The position numbers were made by a program, and so were the translations under genes. Of a DNA stretch of 64,000 bases, positions 8,386 through 17,879 are shown in pieces (the stretch's first letter is position 1; each line of letters starts with the position of its first letter). The DNA comes from Streptomyces sp. Isolate_45 (GTDB lineage: Bacteria; Actinomycetota; Actinomycetes; Streptomycetales; Streptomycetaceae): assembly GCF_024721315.2 (NCBI RefSeq), contig NZ_JANFAK020000005.1, positions 1 through 64,000 of the forward strand. The letters are read 5' to 3'. The notes under the pieces are model-generated. The model saw nothing but the letters and a program-made list of their open reading frames with translations. It was not told the origin of the DNA and made no database searches.

Positions 8386-8559
8386 CGCTGGCTGTAGACC
8401 CGCCCGCCGACCCCGCCCAACCCCCACTAGGGAGACACCGTGTTCATTGGAACCACCGAAGACTCCGCGCCCGCGAGGCTTCGACGCCCGCCTGGCCGCC
8501 GACAACCTCTCGGGCGCGGCTGGGCCTGGGCGCGGGCGGCGGGCAGGGGGAGGGGGAAT

Positions 8560-8974
8560 TCAGCTCAGGCGCAGGATGGCTTGGATGGTTTTGCCGTCGG
8601 GGTGGGGGGTGATGTCGATGTGTTCGGCCAGTCGCTGGATTAGCGGCCACCCGTATCCGCCGGACCGGGCGGGGTCACGGCCGTGGGAGGACGGTGTGCG
8701 CGTACTGGCGTCGCCGACGAGGACGCGCAGGGCGCCGTCGGTGATGTCGGTGTGGAAGAGGGTGATGCCGCCGCCGTGGCGGATCGCGTTGGTGACGAGC
8801 TCGGTGGTGACGAGGAGGGCGTCTGCGGCAAGACACTGTCAGGGGGATGCCCGCGCGTTCCAGGATCTCGCCGACGTGACGGCGGGCGGCGGCCGACGTC
8901 GTGACGGCCGGCTGGTCGCCGCCCCGAGCGCGGTACGGGCCGAGCGTGCCGTCAGCTGCTGGGGGCGTGCTCAT
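8560..8974 (-). pseudogene. RsbW-like anti-sigma factor/ATP-binding protein with one frameshift
   Basis: From the ATG at 8974 the frame gives MSTPPAADG and RRHVGEILERAGIPL, then needs a one-base shift near 8840. It continues AADALLVTTELVTNAIRHGG, the N-box of HATPase_c_2 kinases, then GGYGWPLIQRLAEHIDI and ends AILRLS-stop. This is the serine kinase or anti-sigma type found in Streptomyces partner-switching sets. It lies downstream of SpoIIE, STAS and MerR-type genes on the same strand and would complete their module. The shift may be decay or a sequencing error. Confidence 0.7.
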
Positions 8975-9086
8975 ACCCTGATCACCTGCCCTGCCTCCCG
9001 TTGTCAAGCCCTCCGGCCCGTTCGGCGGCGGTGTTGGTGATCAGGATGCCATCTCGGCGTCCGGGCATCCTGCGGCAGGCCCCGCA

Positions 9087-10292
9087 TCAGAGGTCGAGGG
9101 CCTTCGGGGAGATTTCGGTGCGGGGGCCGTGCCAGTCCAGGCAGAGAACGGTCGCGTCGTCTCTCGGCGGCCGGCTGTCGTAGGCGTCGGTGACCGCTCC
9201 GACCAGAGCGCGCACGACCTCACGGGGGTGCTCGGCGGTGGTCTTGCGCAGGAGGCCGGGCAGGTCGACCGTTTCGGCTTCGCGGTCCTGCATGCCGTCG
9301 GTGTGGAGCAGGAGGCGATCGCCGGGTTGCAGGTCGAGGTCCTGGACCTGATAGATGCCCGGATGGTCACCGAAGCCGAAAGGCATGTCCACGGCCAGGG
9401 CGAGTTCGGTGACGGTGCCGTCGCGCAGTCTCAGCGGCTTGGGATGGCCGGCGTTGACGAGCTGGGTGCCGCTTCCGTCGAGGGCGATGCGCAGCATTTG
9501 GCCGGTGACGAAGGTGCGGTGGCCGTGGTCGAGGAGGGCCTGGTGGCTCTGGCGTGCCTGTTCGGCGAGGTCTTGGCCGGCTCGGCGGGCGCCGCGGGAT
9601 GCGTTGACCAGGAGGGTGGCCATCAGCGAGGCGTGGACGTCGTGGCCCATGGCGTCGGTGATGGACAGGTGCAGAGTGTCGGCATCGAGGCTGTAATCGT
9701 AGGTGTCGCCGGCGACGGTGGCCGCCGGGACGAGGGCGCCGGCGAGGGTGAACTGGGGGGCTTCGCACGCGGCGGCGGAGGGCAGGAGCTGGCGCTGGAT
9801 CTCGGCGGCGACGCTGACCGTGGTGGTGCGGTTGCCCCAGTGGTAGAGGTCGGTGAATCGGCGGTCGGTGACGATGATGTACGCCAGCGCGTGCGCGGCC
9901 TCCTCCACCTGCGCCAGGACATCGTCGGTGACGTCGGTGGTGAGGAACAGCTCCAGAACTCCGACGGTGTCGCCGCGGTTCGTCACCGGGGCCAGGACCC
10001 GCTGCCCGTCATCGCCGGCCGGGGCCCGCACCAGCTGCTGCGTGCGCAGGACCTCGTCGTAGACGCCGCTGTCGACCAGGGGAATCCGCTCGGCGCGATC
10101 GTCCGGATCCGCGCCCAAGGTGTCGTGAACGCGCAGCATGCGCCGGCCAACGATGTCGACGAACAGAAATGACACATATCGGGCACCGAATCGGTCCCGC
10201 AGGTTGTGGGCGACGATATTGAGGGAGTCCACCGGCGCGGCCGCCTCCGCCCCGGCCAGCACATCAGCCAACCCGAACCGGTCATCCGTCAC
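9087..10292 (-). CDS. SpoIIE-type PP2C phosphatase with N-terminal GAF domain
   Basis: The 401-residue protein has a GAF-like N-terminal half ([20 protein letters not shown], then [17 protein letters not shown]). A SpoIIE/PP2C catalytic half follows: [53 protein letters not shown] and [10 protein letters not shown]. The aspartates in AGD, TDAMGH, HTDG and DDAT are the metal ligands. It would dephosphorylate a STAS anti-sigma antagonist, such as the product of 10547-10879. The GTG at 10292 was preferred to one at 10304 because GGAGG lies 5 bases before it. It sits between STAS and RsbW-like genes. Confidence 0.85.
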   Translation of the reverse strand: MTDDRFGLADVLAGAEAAAPVDSLNIVAHNLRDRFGARYVSFLFVDIVGRRMLRVHDTLGADPDDRAERIPLVDSGVYDEVLRTQQLVRAPAGDDGQRVLAPVTNRGDTVGVLELFLTTDVTDDVLAQVEEAAHALAYIIVTDRRFTDLYHWGNRTTTVSVAAEIQRQLLPSAAACEAPQFTLAGALVPAATVAGDTYDYSLDADTLHLSITDAMGHDVHASLMATLLVNASRGARRAGQDLAEQARQSHQALLDHGHRTFVTGQMLRIALDGSGTQLVNAGHPKPLRLRDGTVTELALAVDMPFGFGDHPGIYQVQDLDLQPGDRLLLHTDGMQDREAETVDLPGLLRKTTAEHPREVVRALVGAVTDAYDSRPPRDDATVLCLDWHGPRTEISPKALDL

Positions 10293-10546
10293 AGCAGCCT
10301 CCACAGGATCCGCACTTCATAAGAGTCAGCCCGGAAGGTTTCCAGCTTCCCCTCGGACGAAGACGTCCCACCTGGTGTACCCGCCGCTGGACAGCCAAGC
10401 CCACCCCATGAACAACGTCACACCACTGCGATGCCGGCATGAGTGCGGCGGCACGGGGCAAAGCCGGGCGAAGTTCCGCTCCGGTCCCGGCGTGAGGGGG
10501 CCGGGGCGAGCACTGCGTGCCCGCGAAGGCAGGAGGGCGGGGCCCG

Positions 10547-10879
10547 CTACAGGGTGCGGGCCTCTTCCACACTGCCGGCCGTCGGGAACAGCGGGCCGGC
10601 CTGGGTTATCTCCAGGACCCGGGCCAAGGAACGCGGCAGCGGGCCGGCCAGGACCAGACGGCCGGTGCGTAGCAGGTGGAACATGGTGTTGAGCATGGAG
10701 GAGTCGGCGAAGGTGATACGGCTGACGTCCAGGACGATCCGTCGGATTGCCGGGTCGGCGACGGCCGGTGCGTAGGCCTGTCGCAGCGGCTCGAGGGTGT
10801 CCTGGTCGAACTCTCCGGAGCACGCGATCACGCGGACGCCGTCACCTTCGTCCGGGAGTGTCAGGACGTCTTGTTCCAC
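10547..10879 (-). CDS. STAS-domain anti-anti-sigma factor
   Basis: The 110-residue STAS protein has the phosphorylation-site segment ITFADSSMLNTMFHLL, whose serine pair is the usual target of an RsbW-type kinase. It begins VEQDVLTLPDEGDGVRV and ends with a helix typical of SpoIIAA/RsbV folds. The GTG at 10879 follows AAGGAAAG. It lies about 108 bp after the MerR-type gene and 255 bp before the phosphatase gene. With them and the RsbW-like gene it forms a partner-switching set lacking a sigma factor. A paralogue with a changed phosphosite is at 16098-16613. Confidence 0.85.
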   Translation of the reverse strand: MEQDVLTLPDEGDGVRVIACSGEFDQDTLEPLRQAYAPAVADPAIRRIVLDVSRITFADSSMLNTMFHLLRTGRLVLAGPLPRSLARVLEITQAGPLFPTAGSVEEARTL

Positions 10880-10986
10880 GGGCTTTCCTTGATCGGGTAC
10901 AGGGGTCTGGATGGGCGGGGGATGTGGAAGAGCCCATGCGGGGGTTCTCCACATCGGCTCATGAGGGTGCGTCGGGGTGACTCGGG

Positions 10987-11331
10987 TCAGGCCGCGGCCC
11001 GGGGTCGCGCCGGCGCCGCGGTGGCGACTTGCCGGTGCTCCGCGTTGACGCGCCGTGCTTCCTGGAGCTGGTCCTCGAGGATCACGATCCGGCAGGCCGC
11101 CTCGATAGGGGTTCCCCGGTCGACGAGTTGCCGGGCGCGGGCGGCGATGCGCAGCTGGTAGCGGGAGTAACGCCGGTGCCCGCCGGCGGAGCGCAGCGGG
11201 GTGATCAGGCGAGCCTCGCCGATCGCGCGCAGGAAGCTCTGGGTGGTGCCGAGCATGTCGGCGGCCCGGCCCATCGTGTAGGCGGGGAAATCGTCGTCGT
11301 CGAGACGGTCGAGCATGTCGCCTGCGGTCAT
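10987..11331 (-). CDS. MerR-type HTH regulator (copy 1)
   Basis: The 114-residue protein contains the winged helix AYTMGRAADMLGTTQSFLRA, LITPLRSAGGHRRYSRYQL and a short coiled helix (AACRIVILEDQLQEARRV). It is MerR-like DNA binding without an effector domain, ending in an Ala/Arg/Pro tail. The ATG at 11331 has GAGAGGTG immediately upstream. It is almost identical to the protein at 16613-16963. Both have the same long leader and a conserved hairpin 25-35 bp before the start, which points to control at the leader. It probably heads the STAS/SpoIIE/RsbW set. Confidence 0.85.
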   Translation of the reverse strand: MTAGDMLDRLDDDDFPAYTMGRAADMLGTTQSFLRAIGEARLITPLRSAGGHRRYSRYQLRIAARARQLVDRGTPIEAACRIVILEDQLQEARRVNAEHRQVATAAPARPRAAA

Positions 11332-11356
11332 TTCACCTCTCTGTGAACCATGCGGA

Positions 11357-11388
11357 GGGGCCCGGGCGCCTGATGGCACCCGGGCCCC
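11357..11388 (-). promoter_or_regulatory. Leader hairpin before MerR-type gene, copy 1
   Basis: GGGGCCCGGGCGCC pairs with GGCACCCGGGCCCC across a 4-base loop (14-bp stem, one mismatch), 25 bp before the start codon. The second copy at 16997-17028 has a G-C pair replaced by T-A, and the mismatch replaced by a T-A pair. These compensating changes support selection for the RNA or DNA structure. Confidence 0.7.
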
Positions 11389-12050
11389 GAAGGAACTGCT
11401 ACACCATCTACCGGCCCTGGAACTGCGCCGGCCTTCTTGTTCCGCCTACCCGACCGGAATGCTGCCGGGGGTGCGGGGATCGCGGTTGCTCGACCGGAGA
11501 CCACCTCACAAACGATGTCCTGCGGTACCCGGACTCGCGTGGCGTCCGGGCGATCCTGATGGCGCCTCAACTCCTCCGTTCATCCCTCTGGGATCACTTA
11601 CTTACCAAACGGGTACTGCTCTTACTGCGGTACTGCAACTGCTGGTACTGCGAACTGCTCGTGGCCTGACCAAGCACCACGCTTCGGCAGCCGGCCCCGT
11701 CGCCCATCCTGCATCTGCTCTGGCTTGGAACCCCACTGCCGAACCTCCCGGTCCGGACGCCCACCTTCGACGCCCTGACCGAGGTACTGCGGACTTCTGT
11801 TACTGCACCACTGCGGTAATGCTCCCGGTGGCCCCTGACGACTGCGGGCCACCCGGTCCGGTGATCAGTCCCGTCGCCCATCCTGCACAAAACCTGGCTT
11901 CGACACTCCACCACCGCACCGCACTGCTGAACTGCAACAACCTTTTCTGTTGCCCGCCAGTTCGTCTCTGCCGGGCCCTTCTTGACTGGGCTACGAGAGA
12001 AACCATAACCACACCAGCACCCAATGTCTACTCCGGCCACCATAGGTTTT
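11389..12050 (-). promoter_or_regulatory. Long duplicated leader with ACTGC repeats, copy 1
   Basis: About 660 bp upstream of the MerR-type gene has no supported ORF but is strongly similar to 17029-17720. It is dotted with the pentamer ACTGC, dense at 11624-11670, 11785-11815 and 11920-11935. It also contains two copies of CCCGTCGCCCATCCTGC followed by CTGGCTT (about 11698 and 11873). The distal end (about 11983-12020) has a 38-bp block identical in both copies. It may be an extended 5' leader, a binding array or a hidden small RNA. Confidence 0.55.
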
Positions 12051-12342
12051 CGTGTGAGATCCGCTGAGGAAAACGAACGCCACCACGGGCGGGGAACAGC
12101 CGGCGGGAGCGGGGCCGGCAGGCGGCAGGGCCCCGCGAAGGAAGGGTGAACACCGCCCGAGCCCTGACCAGGACAGCTCGTTCGAAGTCAGTTCCGGCGG
12201 GCCGTGATCCGATGTGCGGGTGCTGTGACGTGGTGACCCGGACGGCTGAATCCGGACAGCAATCCGGGATCGTCATGGAGTGACGGGGCTGCGCCCGCTA
12301 CCTCCGGGCCAGACTGCTGGCCTACCGCTCGACCACACATGA
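12051..12342. other. Intergenic, no gene recognised
   Basis: This stretch joins the end of the duplicated leader to a 5'-truncated EF-hand gene. No supported ORF was found. A GC-rich imperfect palindrome near 12095-12140 was not resolved. Confidence 0.35.
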
Positions 12343-12732
12343 CAGGGGACCCCTACCCTGCACGACCCGAGCGGCCGGGGCGAACTGGACCGCGACGCCT
12401 TCGCCGCGCAACTGCTGGCGGCGGCACGAGAGAACGCCCGCTCCTTCCGAGCCTCGCTGAACCGGCTGTGCTGCGCGCTGGTGGACATCGCGGATACCGA
12501 CGGCGACGACCAGGTGTCCGAGCGCGAGTACCGGGTGCTGCTCTCCGCTGCCTTCGGGCTCACCTCGGAGCGCGACCTGACCGCGGCCTACCGGATGCTG
12601 GACCGTGACGGGAGCGGAACGCCGGAGCACAACGAGATCCATGCGGCGGTGCTGGAGTACTTCACCAGCGAATCGCCCGATGCGCCGGGCAATTGGCTGC
12701 TGGGCCCGCCGCCCACCTCGTTCACGGCGTGA
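12343..12732 (+). pseudogene. EF-hand protein gene lacking its 5' end
   Basis: The frame is open from a stop at 12340 and reads DPSGRGELDRDAFAAQLL, then DTDGDDQVSEREY and DRDGSGTPEHNEI, two good EF-hand loops, ending PPTSFTA-stop. The first possible start codon in frame is GTG at 12481, after the first loop, and no ribosome site is evident. The protein resembles calerythrins such as that encoded at 3107-3646 but lacks the N-terminal quarter. A 5' deletion is most likely; a product starting at 12481 with two EF-hands remains possible. Confidence 0.6.
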
Positions 12733-13157
12733 AGTGTGCCGCATCGGCCGCTCCGGCATCACCGTCGCCCACGCCGGGGAACGGCCGCAGAGGGTAACCT
12801 GCGCGGTCGAACGAGGCGTCATGGGGCTGGAGTGCCGCATCGACGTGTTCAACCTCCGGGGTCAGGACCCGCCTGGGCTGTGCCCTCGGGTGACAGCACG
12901 GACCGTTGCCCCGCTCGGTTACGGCGATGCGCCCGGAGTCGCATGGGCGCGGAAGAGGCCCGGCGGCGCCCGACCCTGATGACGGACAACCAGACCTGCG
13001 AGCCGTCGTTCGCTCGGCCTTAGGTCGGTGGAACGCGGGGGCGCCCTGCCGTGCGCCCCTGCCGAACGGGTGAGGGTCGCCGGATTTCGACCCGGTCCGT
13101 GGTGTTTGAACTCGATGCTTGGCAGGTCGGGATGGGTAGACGCACGTGGAGAGTGTC
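12733..13157. other. Intergenic, no gene recognised
   Basis: Open frames here run through from neighbouring shadows and carry no known domain. The promoter of the decarboxylase gene presumably lies in the last 100 bp. Confidence 0.4.
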
Positions 13158-15491
13158 ATGGCGAACGGTAGTGTCCTGCTGGCTTTGCGCGAGGACCCCT
13201 TGGGTCGGGGTGTCGGCGGTGACCAACTGCGCAGGATCGGCAAGGAGTTGGAGAATCGCGGCCTGGAGGTGCGGTGGGCTCGGACCGTTGAGGCGGCCTG
13301 TGCCGCCCTGCGTACGGAGGCGGGCCTGTCGGCCGCGGTCGTCGCCTGGGACCTGCCGTCCGAGACCGGCGAGGACGGCGACGGCCGGGGAGCGGCCGTC
13401 TTGCGCCAGATCACCCGCCGTTTCACGGCCCTGCCCGTCTTCGTCGTCATGAGCGAGGAGTCGGACCACGGCCTGGACCGGCTACCCCTGTGGGTGGCGG
13501 AGACCGCCGTCGGATACATCTGGCCGCTGGAGGACACGCCGTCCTTCATCGCGGGCCGGGTCTTCAACGCCGCCCGGGAGTACGGCGACTCCGTCCTGCC
13601 GCCGTTCTTCAAAGCGCTGCGTCGGTTCGACGACGCCCACGAGTACTCCTGGCACACCCCGGCACACTCGGGCGGCGTGGCCTTCTTGAAGTCGCCCGTG
13701 GGTCGGGCCTTCTTCGACTACTACGGTGAGCGGCTCTTCCGCACCGATCTGTCGATCTCGGTGGAGGAACTGGGCTCCCTCTTCGAGCACAGCGGCCCCA
13801 TCGGGGACGCCGAGCGCAACGCCGCCCGCGTCTTCGGCGCCGACCGTACGTACTTCGTGCTCCACGGCGACTCCACCGCGGACCGCATGGTCGGCCACTA
13901 CTGCGTCACCGCCGACGAGATCGCCCTCGTGGACCGCAACTGTCACAAGTCGGTGCTGCACGGGCTGGTGATCTCGGGTGCGCGCCCGGTCTACCTCGTC
14001 CCGACCCGCAACGGATACGGGCTGGCCGGACCGCTCCCGGCGCGCGAGACGGCGCCCGCCGCGGTCGCCGCCCGGATCGCAGCCCACCCGCTGACGCCTG
14101 GCGCGGTATCGCCCCAGGCCCAGTACGCGGTGATCACGAACTCGACGTACGACGGCCTGTGCTACGACACCGTGGAGACGGCGCGCGCCCTGGCTCCCAG
14201 TACGCCCCGTCTGCACTTCGACGAGGCGTGGTTCGCCTATGCGCGTTTCCACTCGCTCTACGCGGGCCGTTACGGCATGGCCGTGGGGCCGGACACCTTC
14301 GAGGGCGACGAGCGTCCCACGGTCTTCGCGACCCAGTCGACGCACAAGCTGCTGGCCGCCCTGTCGCAGAGCGCCATGGTCCACGTGAAGTCCTCGCCCC
14401 GAGCGCCGGTCGAGCACCACCGGTTCAACGAGACGTTCATGATGCACGGCACCACCTCGGCGCTGTACCCGGTGATCGCCTCGCTGGACGTGGCCGCGGC
14501 GATGATGGACGGACCGCAGGGCGAGTGGCTGGTGAACGAGGCGGTGACCGAGGCCGTGCGGTTCCGGCAGGCCCTCGTCCGTACCGCACGGCGGATCGCG
14601 GAGGCCGGGGACCGACTGCCGTGGTTCTTCGGCGTCTGGCAACCAGACACCGTCACCGACCCGGCCGACGGGACCACCGTCGCCTTCGCAGACGCCTCCC
14701 CGGCACTCCTGGCCTCCGACCCCCGCTGCTGGGAGCTCGTCCCGGAGGCGGACTGGCACGGCTTCGAGGGACTCAGCGAGGGCCAGTGCCTGCTGGACCC
14801 CATCAAGGTGACGCTGACCTGCCCCGGCGTCAATGCGCGCGGCGAGGCGGACTCCTGGGGCATCCCCGCCCGCATCCTCACCGCGTACCTGGCCGGCCGC
14901 GGCATCGTCGTGGAGAAGACCGACACCTACACCACCCTCGTCCTGTTCTCCATGGGCATCACCAAGGGCAAGTGGGGCACCCTGATGGATGCCCTCATGG
15001 ACTTCAAGGCCCTCCATGACGCCGACACCCCGCTGCGCCAAGTACTGCCGGACCTCGTCGAGCGCTACCCGCAGCGCTACAGCGGCACGACACTGCGCGG
15101 TCTGTGCCAGGACATGCACGAACACCTCACCCGGGCGGAACTGATCGACGCCCTGGACACCGCCTTCCAGCAGCTGCCGGAACCCGTCGTCCCGCCCCAG
15201 GCGTGCTATCGGCAGCTGATCCGGGGCGGCACGGAACGGCTCCCCCTCGCCCAGGCCGCCGGCAGGGTGGCAGCGGCCATGGTGACCGTGACTCCCCCGG
15301 GGATCCCCGTCCTGATGCCCGGAGAAGCGCTCGGCGCACCGGGCGGCCCGGTCCTGCGCTACCTGTCCGCGCTGGAGGCGTTCGACCGGGCCTTCCCCGG
15401 ATTCCACAGCGAGGCCCACGGTGTCACCATCGATGCCGACACCGGGGACTACCTCATCGAATGCGTACGCCAGGGCACCCGGATGACGTGA
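13158..15491 (+). CDS. Orn/Lys/Arg decarboxylase (PLP, fold type I)
   Basis: The 777-residue protein follows the inducible bacterial amino-acid decarboxylase layout. An N-terminal response-regulator-like wing (about 1-130) precedes the PLP domain: HTPAHSGG, FVLHGDSTADRMV, ITNSTYDGLCYD, FDEAWFAYARFH and QSTHKLLAALSQ. Lys397 is the Schiff-base lysine. The C-terminal part has SWGIPARILTAYL and GIVVEKTDTYTTL. It would decarboxylate arginine, lysine or ornithine to a polyamine, consuming protons; substrate choice cannot be settled by eye. GGAGAG lies 4 bases before the ATG at 13158, and an in-frame GTG at 13146 is less favoured. No antiporter gene is adjacent. Confidence 0.85.
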   Translation: MANGSVLLALREDPLGRGVGGDQLRRIGKELENRGLEVRWARTVEAACAALRTEAGLSAAVVAWDLPSETGEDGDGRGAAVLRQITRRFTALPVFVVMSEESDHGLDRLPLWVAETAVGYIWPLEDTPSFIAGRVFNAAREYGDSVLPPFFKALRRFDDAHEYSWHTPAHSGGVAFLKSPVGRAFFDYYGERLFRTDLSISVEELGSLFEHSGPIGDAERNAARVFGADRTYFVLHGDSTADRMVGHYCVTADEIALVDRNCHKSVLHGLVISGARPVYLVPTRNGYGLAGPLPARETAPAAVAARIAAHPLTPGAVSPQAQYAVITNSTYDGLCYDTVETARALAPSTPRLHFDEAWFAYARFHSLYAGRYGMAVGPDTFEGDERPTVFATQSTHKLLAALSQSAMVHVKSSPRAPVEHHRFNETFMMHGTTSALYPVIASLDVAAAMMDGPQGEWLVNEAVTEAVRFRQALVRTARRIAEAGDRLPWFFGVWQPDTVTDPADGTTVAFADASPALLASDPRCWELVPEADWHGFEGLSEGQCLLDPIKVTLTCPGVNARGEADSWGIPARILTAYLAGRGIVVEKTDTYTTLVLFSMGITKGKWGTLMDALMDFKALHDADTPLRQVLPDLVERYPQRYSGTTLRGLCQDMHEHLTRAELIDALDTAFQQLPEPVVPPQACYRQLIRGGTERLPLAQAAGRVAAAMVTVTPPGIPVLMPGEALGAPGGPVLRYLSALEAFDRAFPGFHSEAHGVTIDADTGDYLIECVRQGTRMT

Positions 15492-16097
15492 GCCTCACGT
15501 CGCGTCGTCCTCCGGCCCGGGCAGTTCGAGTAGCGCTCTCCGCCGGCCGGCGGAATCACCAGCCATTGCCAAAACCCATCAACGAGATCCCGGCCTCACA
15601 CACACGGCCTTGTCCCCCCTCCGGGCGTTCCCGGTGTCCCGGCGGCGCTCGCCAGGAACGTGGTCTACCCGAGGCGTAGTTCGGCCAAGCAGCCCCCGAC
15701 ACCGGCCGGCAACAGCGGCGAGCGGCTCGGGGGCCCCCGACGGACGTCCGGTGGTCGCGGACTCGGCTGCACTGAGTCGATGACGGCACAGTGGGGACTG
15801 CCGGAGCGGTGGGCCCCACCGTGGTGCCCGCCTGTCCGACAGGTTCCGGGGGTGCTGTCCGGGCTCGGGACGCGGACACCACGCAAAGGGGGGTGGGTCG
15901 GAAGCGGGCGCAAGGGCGGCGGCGGGAAGGAGGCGGCTCGTTGCTCGTCGCGCGGGCCGGGGACGAGGCAACCGGCGGCCCGTCGCTCGCGGGCGGGCGC
16001 GGCGTAGATCGGCCGCAGGTCGGGGCGGGAAACCTCATCTCCGTGCTCCCGCCCGGTGATGGCCGGGGTGGTCCGCACCGTCGTGGTCATATCCCGT
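15492..16097. other. Intergenic, no gene confirmed
   Basis: About 600 bp between convergent genes. A minus-strand frame beginning near 16090 with MTTTVRTTPAITGREHGDEV could be the start of a small gene, but the remainder becomes low-complexity Pro/Arg and has no domain. It is not called. Confidence 0.35.
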
Positions 16098-16613
16098 TCA
16101 ACGCGCAACCACCGGGCCGGTTACTCCACCACGGCGGGCACTGTCGCAGGCCACAGCACGCCGCGTTCTTCCCGCCGCCCGCGGTTCCGTTCGGCCGCGC
16201 TGGAGCGTCGGGCCGAGATGGGTGGTGGTGCCGGTGGCCTCCAGGACCCGAGCCACGGCGGGCTGGAACGGGCCGCCGAGGTGAAAACCGGCCCCGGCAC
16301 GGGCCGCCTCGGACCTCGCCCACAACAAGGCCCCCAGACCCGCGCAGTCGCAGAACGAGACGCCACTGACATCGATGCGCAGCAGAGCGGGGCGGCTCTC
16401 CAGGCACTCGCGGACCGCGTCGCGAACGGCCGGGGCGCTCGCCAGGTCGAGTTCGCCGGTGAGACGGATCAAGCCGTCGCGGCCGGCGAGGAACACCGTG
16501 CGGTCGGCCCGCCGAGGAGATGGGATCGTGCCCGGCTTCCGCGGATCCGCCGGCTCATGGCCCGTCAGCGTCTGCGGGCCCGTGGGCGTGTGGCGTTTCG
16601 CCTCTGCCCTCAT
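16098..16613 (-). CDS. STAS-domain protein with altered phosphosite (copy 2)
   Basis: This 171-residue protein has a STAS core (LIRLTGELDLASAPAVRDAV, then LLRIDVSGVSFCDCAGLGAL) between a basic N-terminal extension and an Arg-rich C-terminal tail. Where active antagonists have D-S-(S/A)-G-L, this one has D-C-A-G-L, so the usual phosphorylatable Ser is missing. Its ATG (16613) overlaps the stop of the upstream MerR-type gene in an ATGA junction, implying translational coupling. It may be an always-unphosphorylated antagonist or a decaying paralogue. Confidence 0.75.
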   Translation of the reverse strand: MRAEAKRHTPTGPQTLTGHEPADPRKPGTIPSPRRADRTVFLAGRDGLIRLTGELDLASAPAVRDAVRECLESRPALLRIDVSGVSFCDCAGLGALLWARSEAARAGAGFHLGGPFQPAVARVLEATGTTTHLGPTLQRGRTEPRAAGRTRRAVACDSARRGGVTGPVVAR

Positions 16614-16963
16614 CAGGCCGCTGCCGGTGGGTTCGTCGATCCGGAAGTGCGGCGGAACTCGGCGTTGATGCGCTGCGCTTCCTGAAGCTGGTCCTCCAGG
16701 ACCACGATCCGGCAGGCCGCGTCGACGGGGGTGCCCTGGTCGACGAGTTCCCGGGCGCGGGCCGCGATGCGCAGCTGGTAGCGGGAGTAGCGTCGGTGTC
16801 CGCCGGGCGAGCGGAGCGGGGTGATCAGGCGGGCCTCGCCGATCGCGCGGAGGAAGGCCTGGGTGGTACCGAGCATTTCGGCGGCCCGGCCCATCGTGTA
16901 GGCGGGGAAATCATCGTCGTCAAGGTGACCGCCGAGGGGGCCGGTCGGGTTTTCTGCTGTCAT
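16613..16963 (-). CDS. MerR-type HTH regulator (copy 2)
   Basis: The 116-residue protein has the same DDDDFPAYTMGRAAEMLG winged-helix domain and EDQLQEAQRINAE helix as the protein at 10987-11331; they differ mainly at the two ends. The ATG at 16963 has AAGAGG 5 bases upstream; an in-frame GTG at 16969 leaves no room for the site. It is coupled to the downstream STAS gene by a 4-base overlap. Its leader carries the second copy of the hairpin and the ACTGC array. Confidence 0.85.
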   Translation of the reverse strand: MTAENPTGPLGGHLDDDDFPAYTMGRAAEMLGTTQAFLRAIGEARLITPLRSPGGHRRYSRYQLRIAARARELVDQGTPVDAACRIVVLEDQLQEAQRINAEFRRTSGSTNPPAAA

Positions 16964-16996
16964 CGACACCTCTTACGTGGTTGTGGAACGCGTGGA

Positions 16997-17028
16997 GGGG
17001 CCCTGGTGCGTACTGGCACCAGGGCCCC
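16997..17028 (-). promoter_or_regulatory. Leader hairpin before MerR-type gene, copy 2
   Basis: GGGGCCCTGGTGC and GCACCAGGGCCCC form a perfect 13-bp stem with a 6-base loop, 34 bp before the start at 16963. It is the homologue of 11357-11388, with one compensatory pair change and one mismatch repaired. Confidence 0.7.
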
Positions 17029-17720
17029 GAAGGAACTGCTTCACCACCTGCCGGCCCTGATAGTGCGCCGGCCTACTTGTTCCGCCTACCCGACCTGAGC
17101 TGCGCCGGGTGTGCGGGGATCGCGGTGCTTGACCGGAGACCACCTCACTCACGATGTCCTGCGGTGCCCGAACTCGCGTGGCGTCCGGGCGATCCAGATG
17201 GCGTCTCAACCCCTCCGTTCATCCCTCGGATGATCAACTACATACCTACAGGGAACTGCGGTACTGCGAACTGCGGGTACTGCTCCACTCGATACCGCTG
17301 ATACTGCGAACTTCTTGTACTGCTCGTGGCCTGACCGAGCGCCACGCTTTCGGCAGCCAGCCCCGTCGCCCATCCTGCGTCCGCTCTGGCTTGGAACCCC
17401 ACTGCCGAACCTCCCGATGCGCGCGCCCGCAGCCGACGCCTTCACCGAGGTACCACTCCACTTCACTGCTGAGTTACCGCCTGGGCGGCGGCCCCTGATC
17501 ACCGCGGGCCACCCGGTCCGGCCGCCAGTCCCGTCGCCATCCTGCACAAAACCTGGCTTCGACACTCCGCGACCGCACCACACTGCTGAACTGCAACTAC
17601 GGGTACTGCTGCCCGGCAGTTCGTCTCTGCCAGGCCCTTCTTGACTGGGCTACGAGAGAAACCATAACCACAGGATCAGCGAATGTCTACTCCAGCCAGC
17701 ACAGATTTCTGTGTACTCTG
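17029..17720 (-). promoter_or_regulatory. Long duplicated leader with ACTGC repeats, copy 2
   Basis: Homologue of 11389-12050. ACTGC pentamers are dense at 17250-17325. CCCGTCGCCCATCCTGC-like elements lie at about 17364 and 17527; the second lacks one base. The block CCCTTCTTGACTGGGCTACG onward, at about 17635-17672, is identical to copy 1. Divergence elsewhere with preserved blocks argues for function rather than very recent duplication. Confidence 0.55.
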
Positions 17721-17879
17721 CGAGGAGGAATACGGCTGTTCCGTGAGGAGAAAATCGAACGCGAAGAGGGTTACCCGGCCGCAGGCCGGGGCAGAACACA
17801 CCGCCCGGATCCACCGTCGGCCGTCAGAGACCGGGGAACGAGTAGCCCGGCCCCGGCGGGCATCAACGCCCTACGCCTC

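Noticed and set aside
11594..12043. 149-codon minus-strand frame inside the MerR leader
   Set aside because: The equivalent region in copy 2 keeps DNA blocks but not a matching full-length frame, start or ribosome site, so the leader is treated as non-coding.
13482..15419. 645-codon minus-strand frame
   Set aside because: Antisense shadow of the Orn/Lys/Arg decarboxylase, with no recognisable protein.
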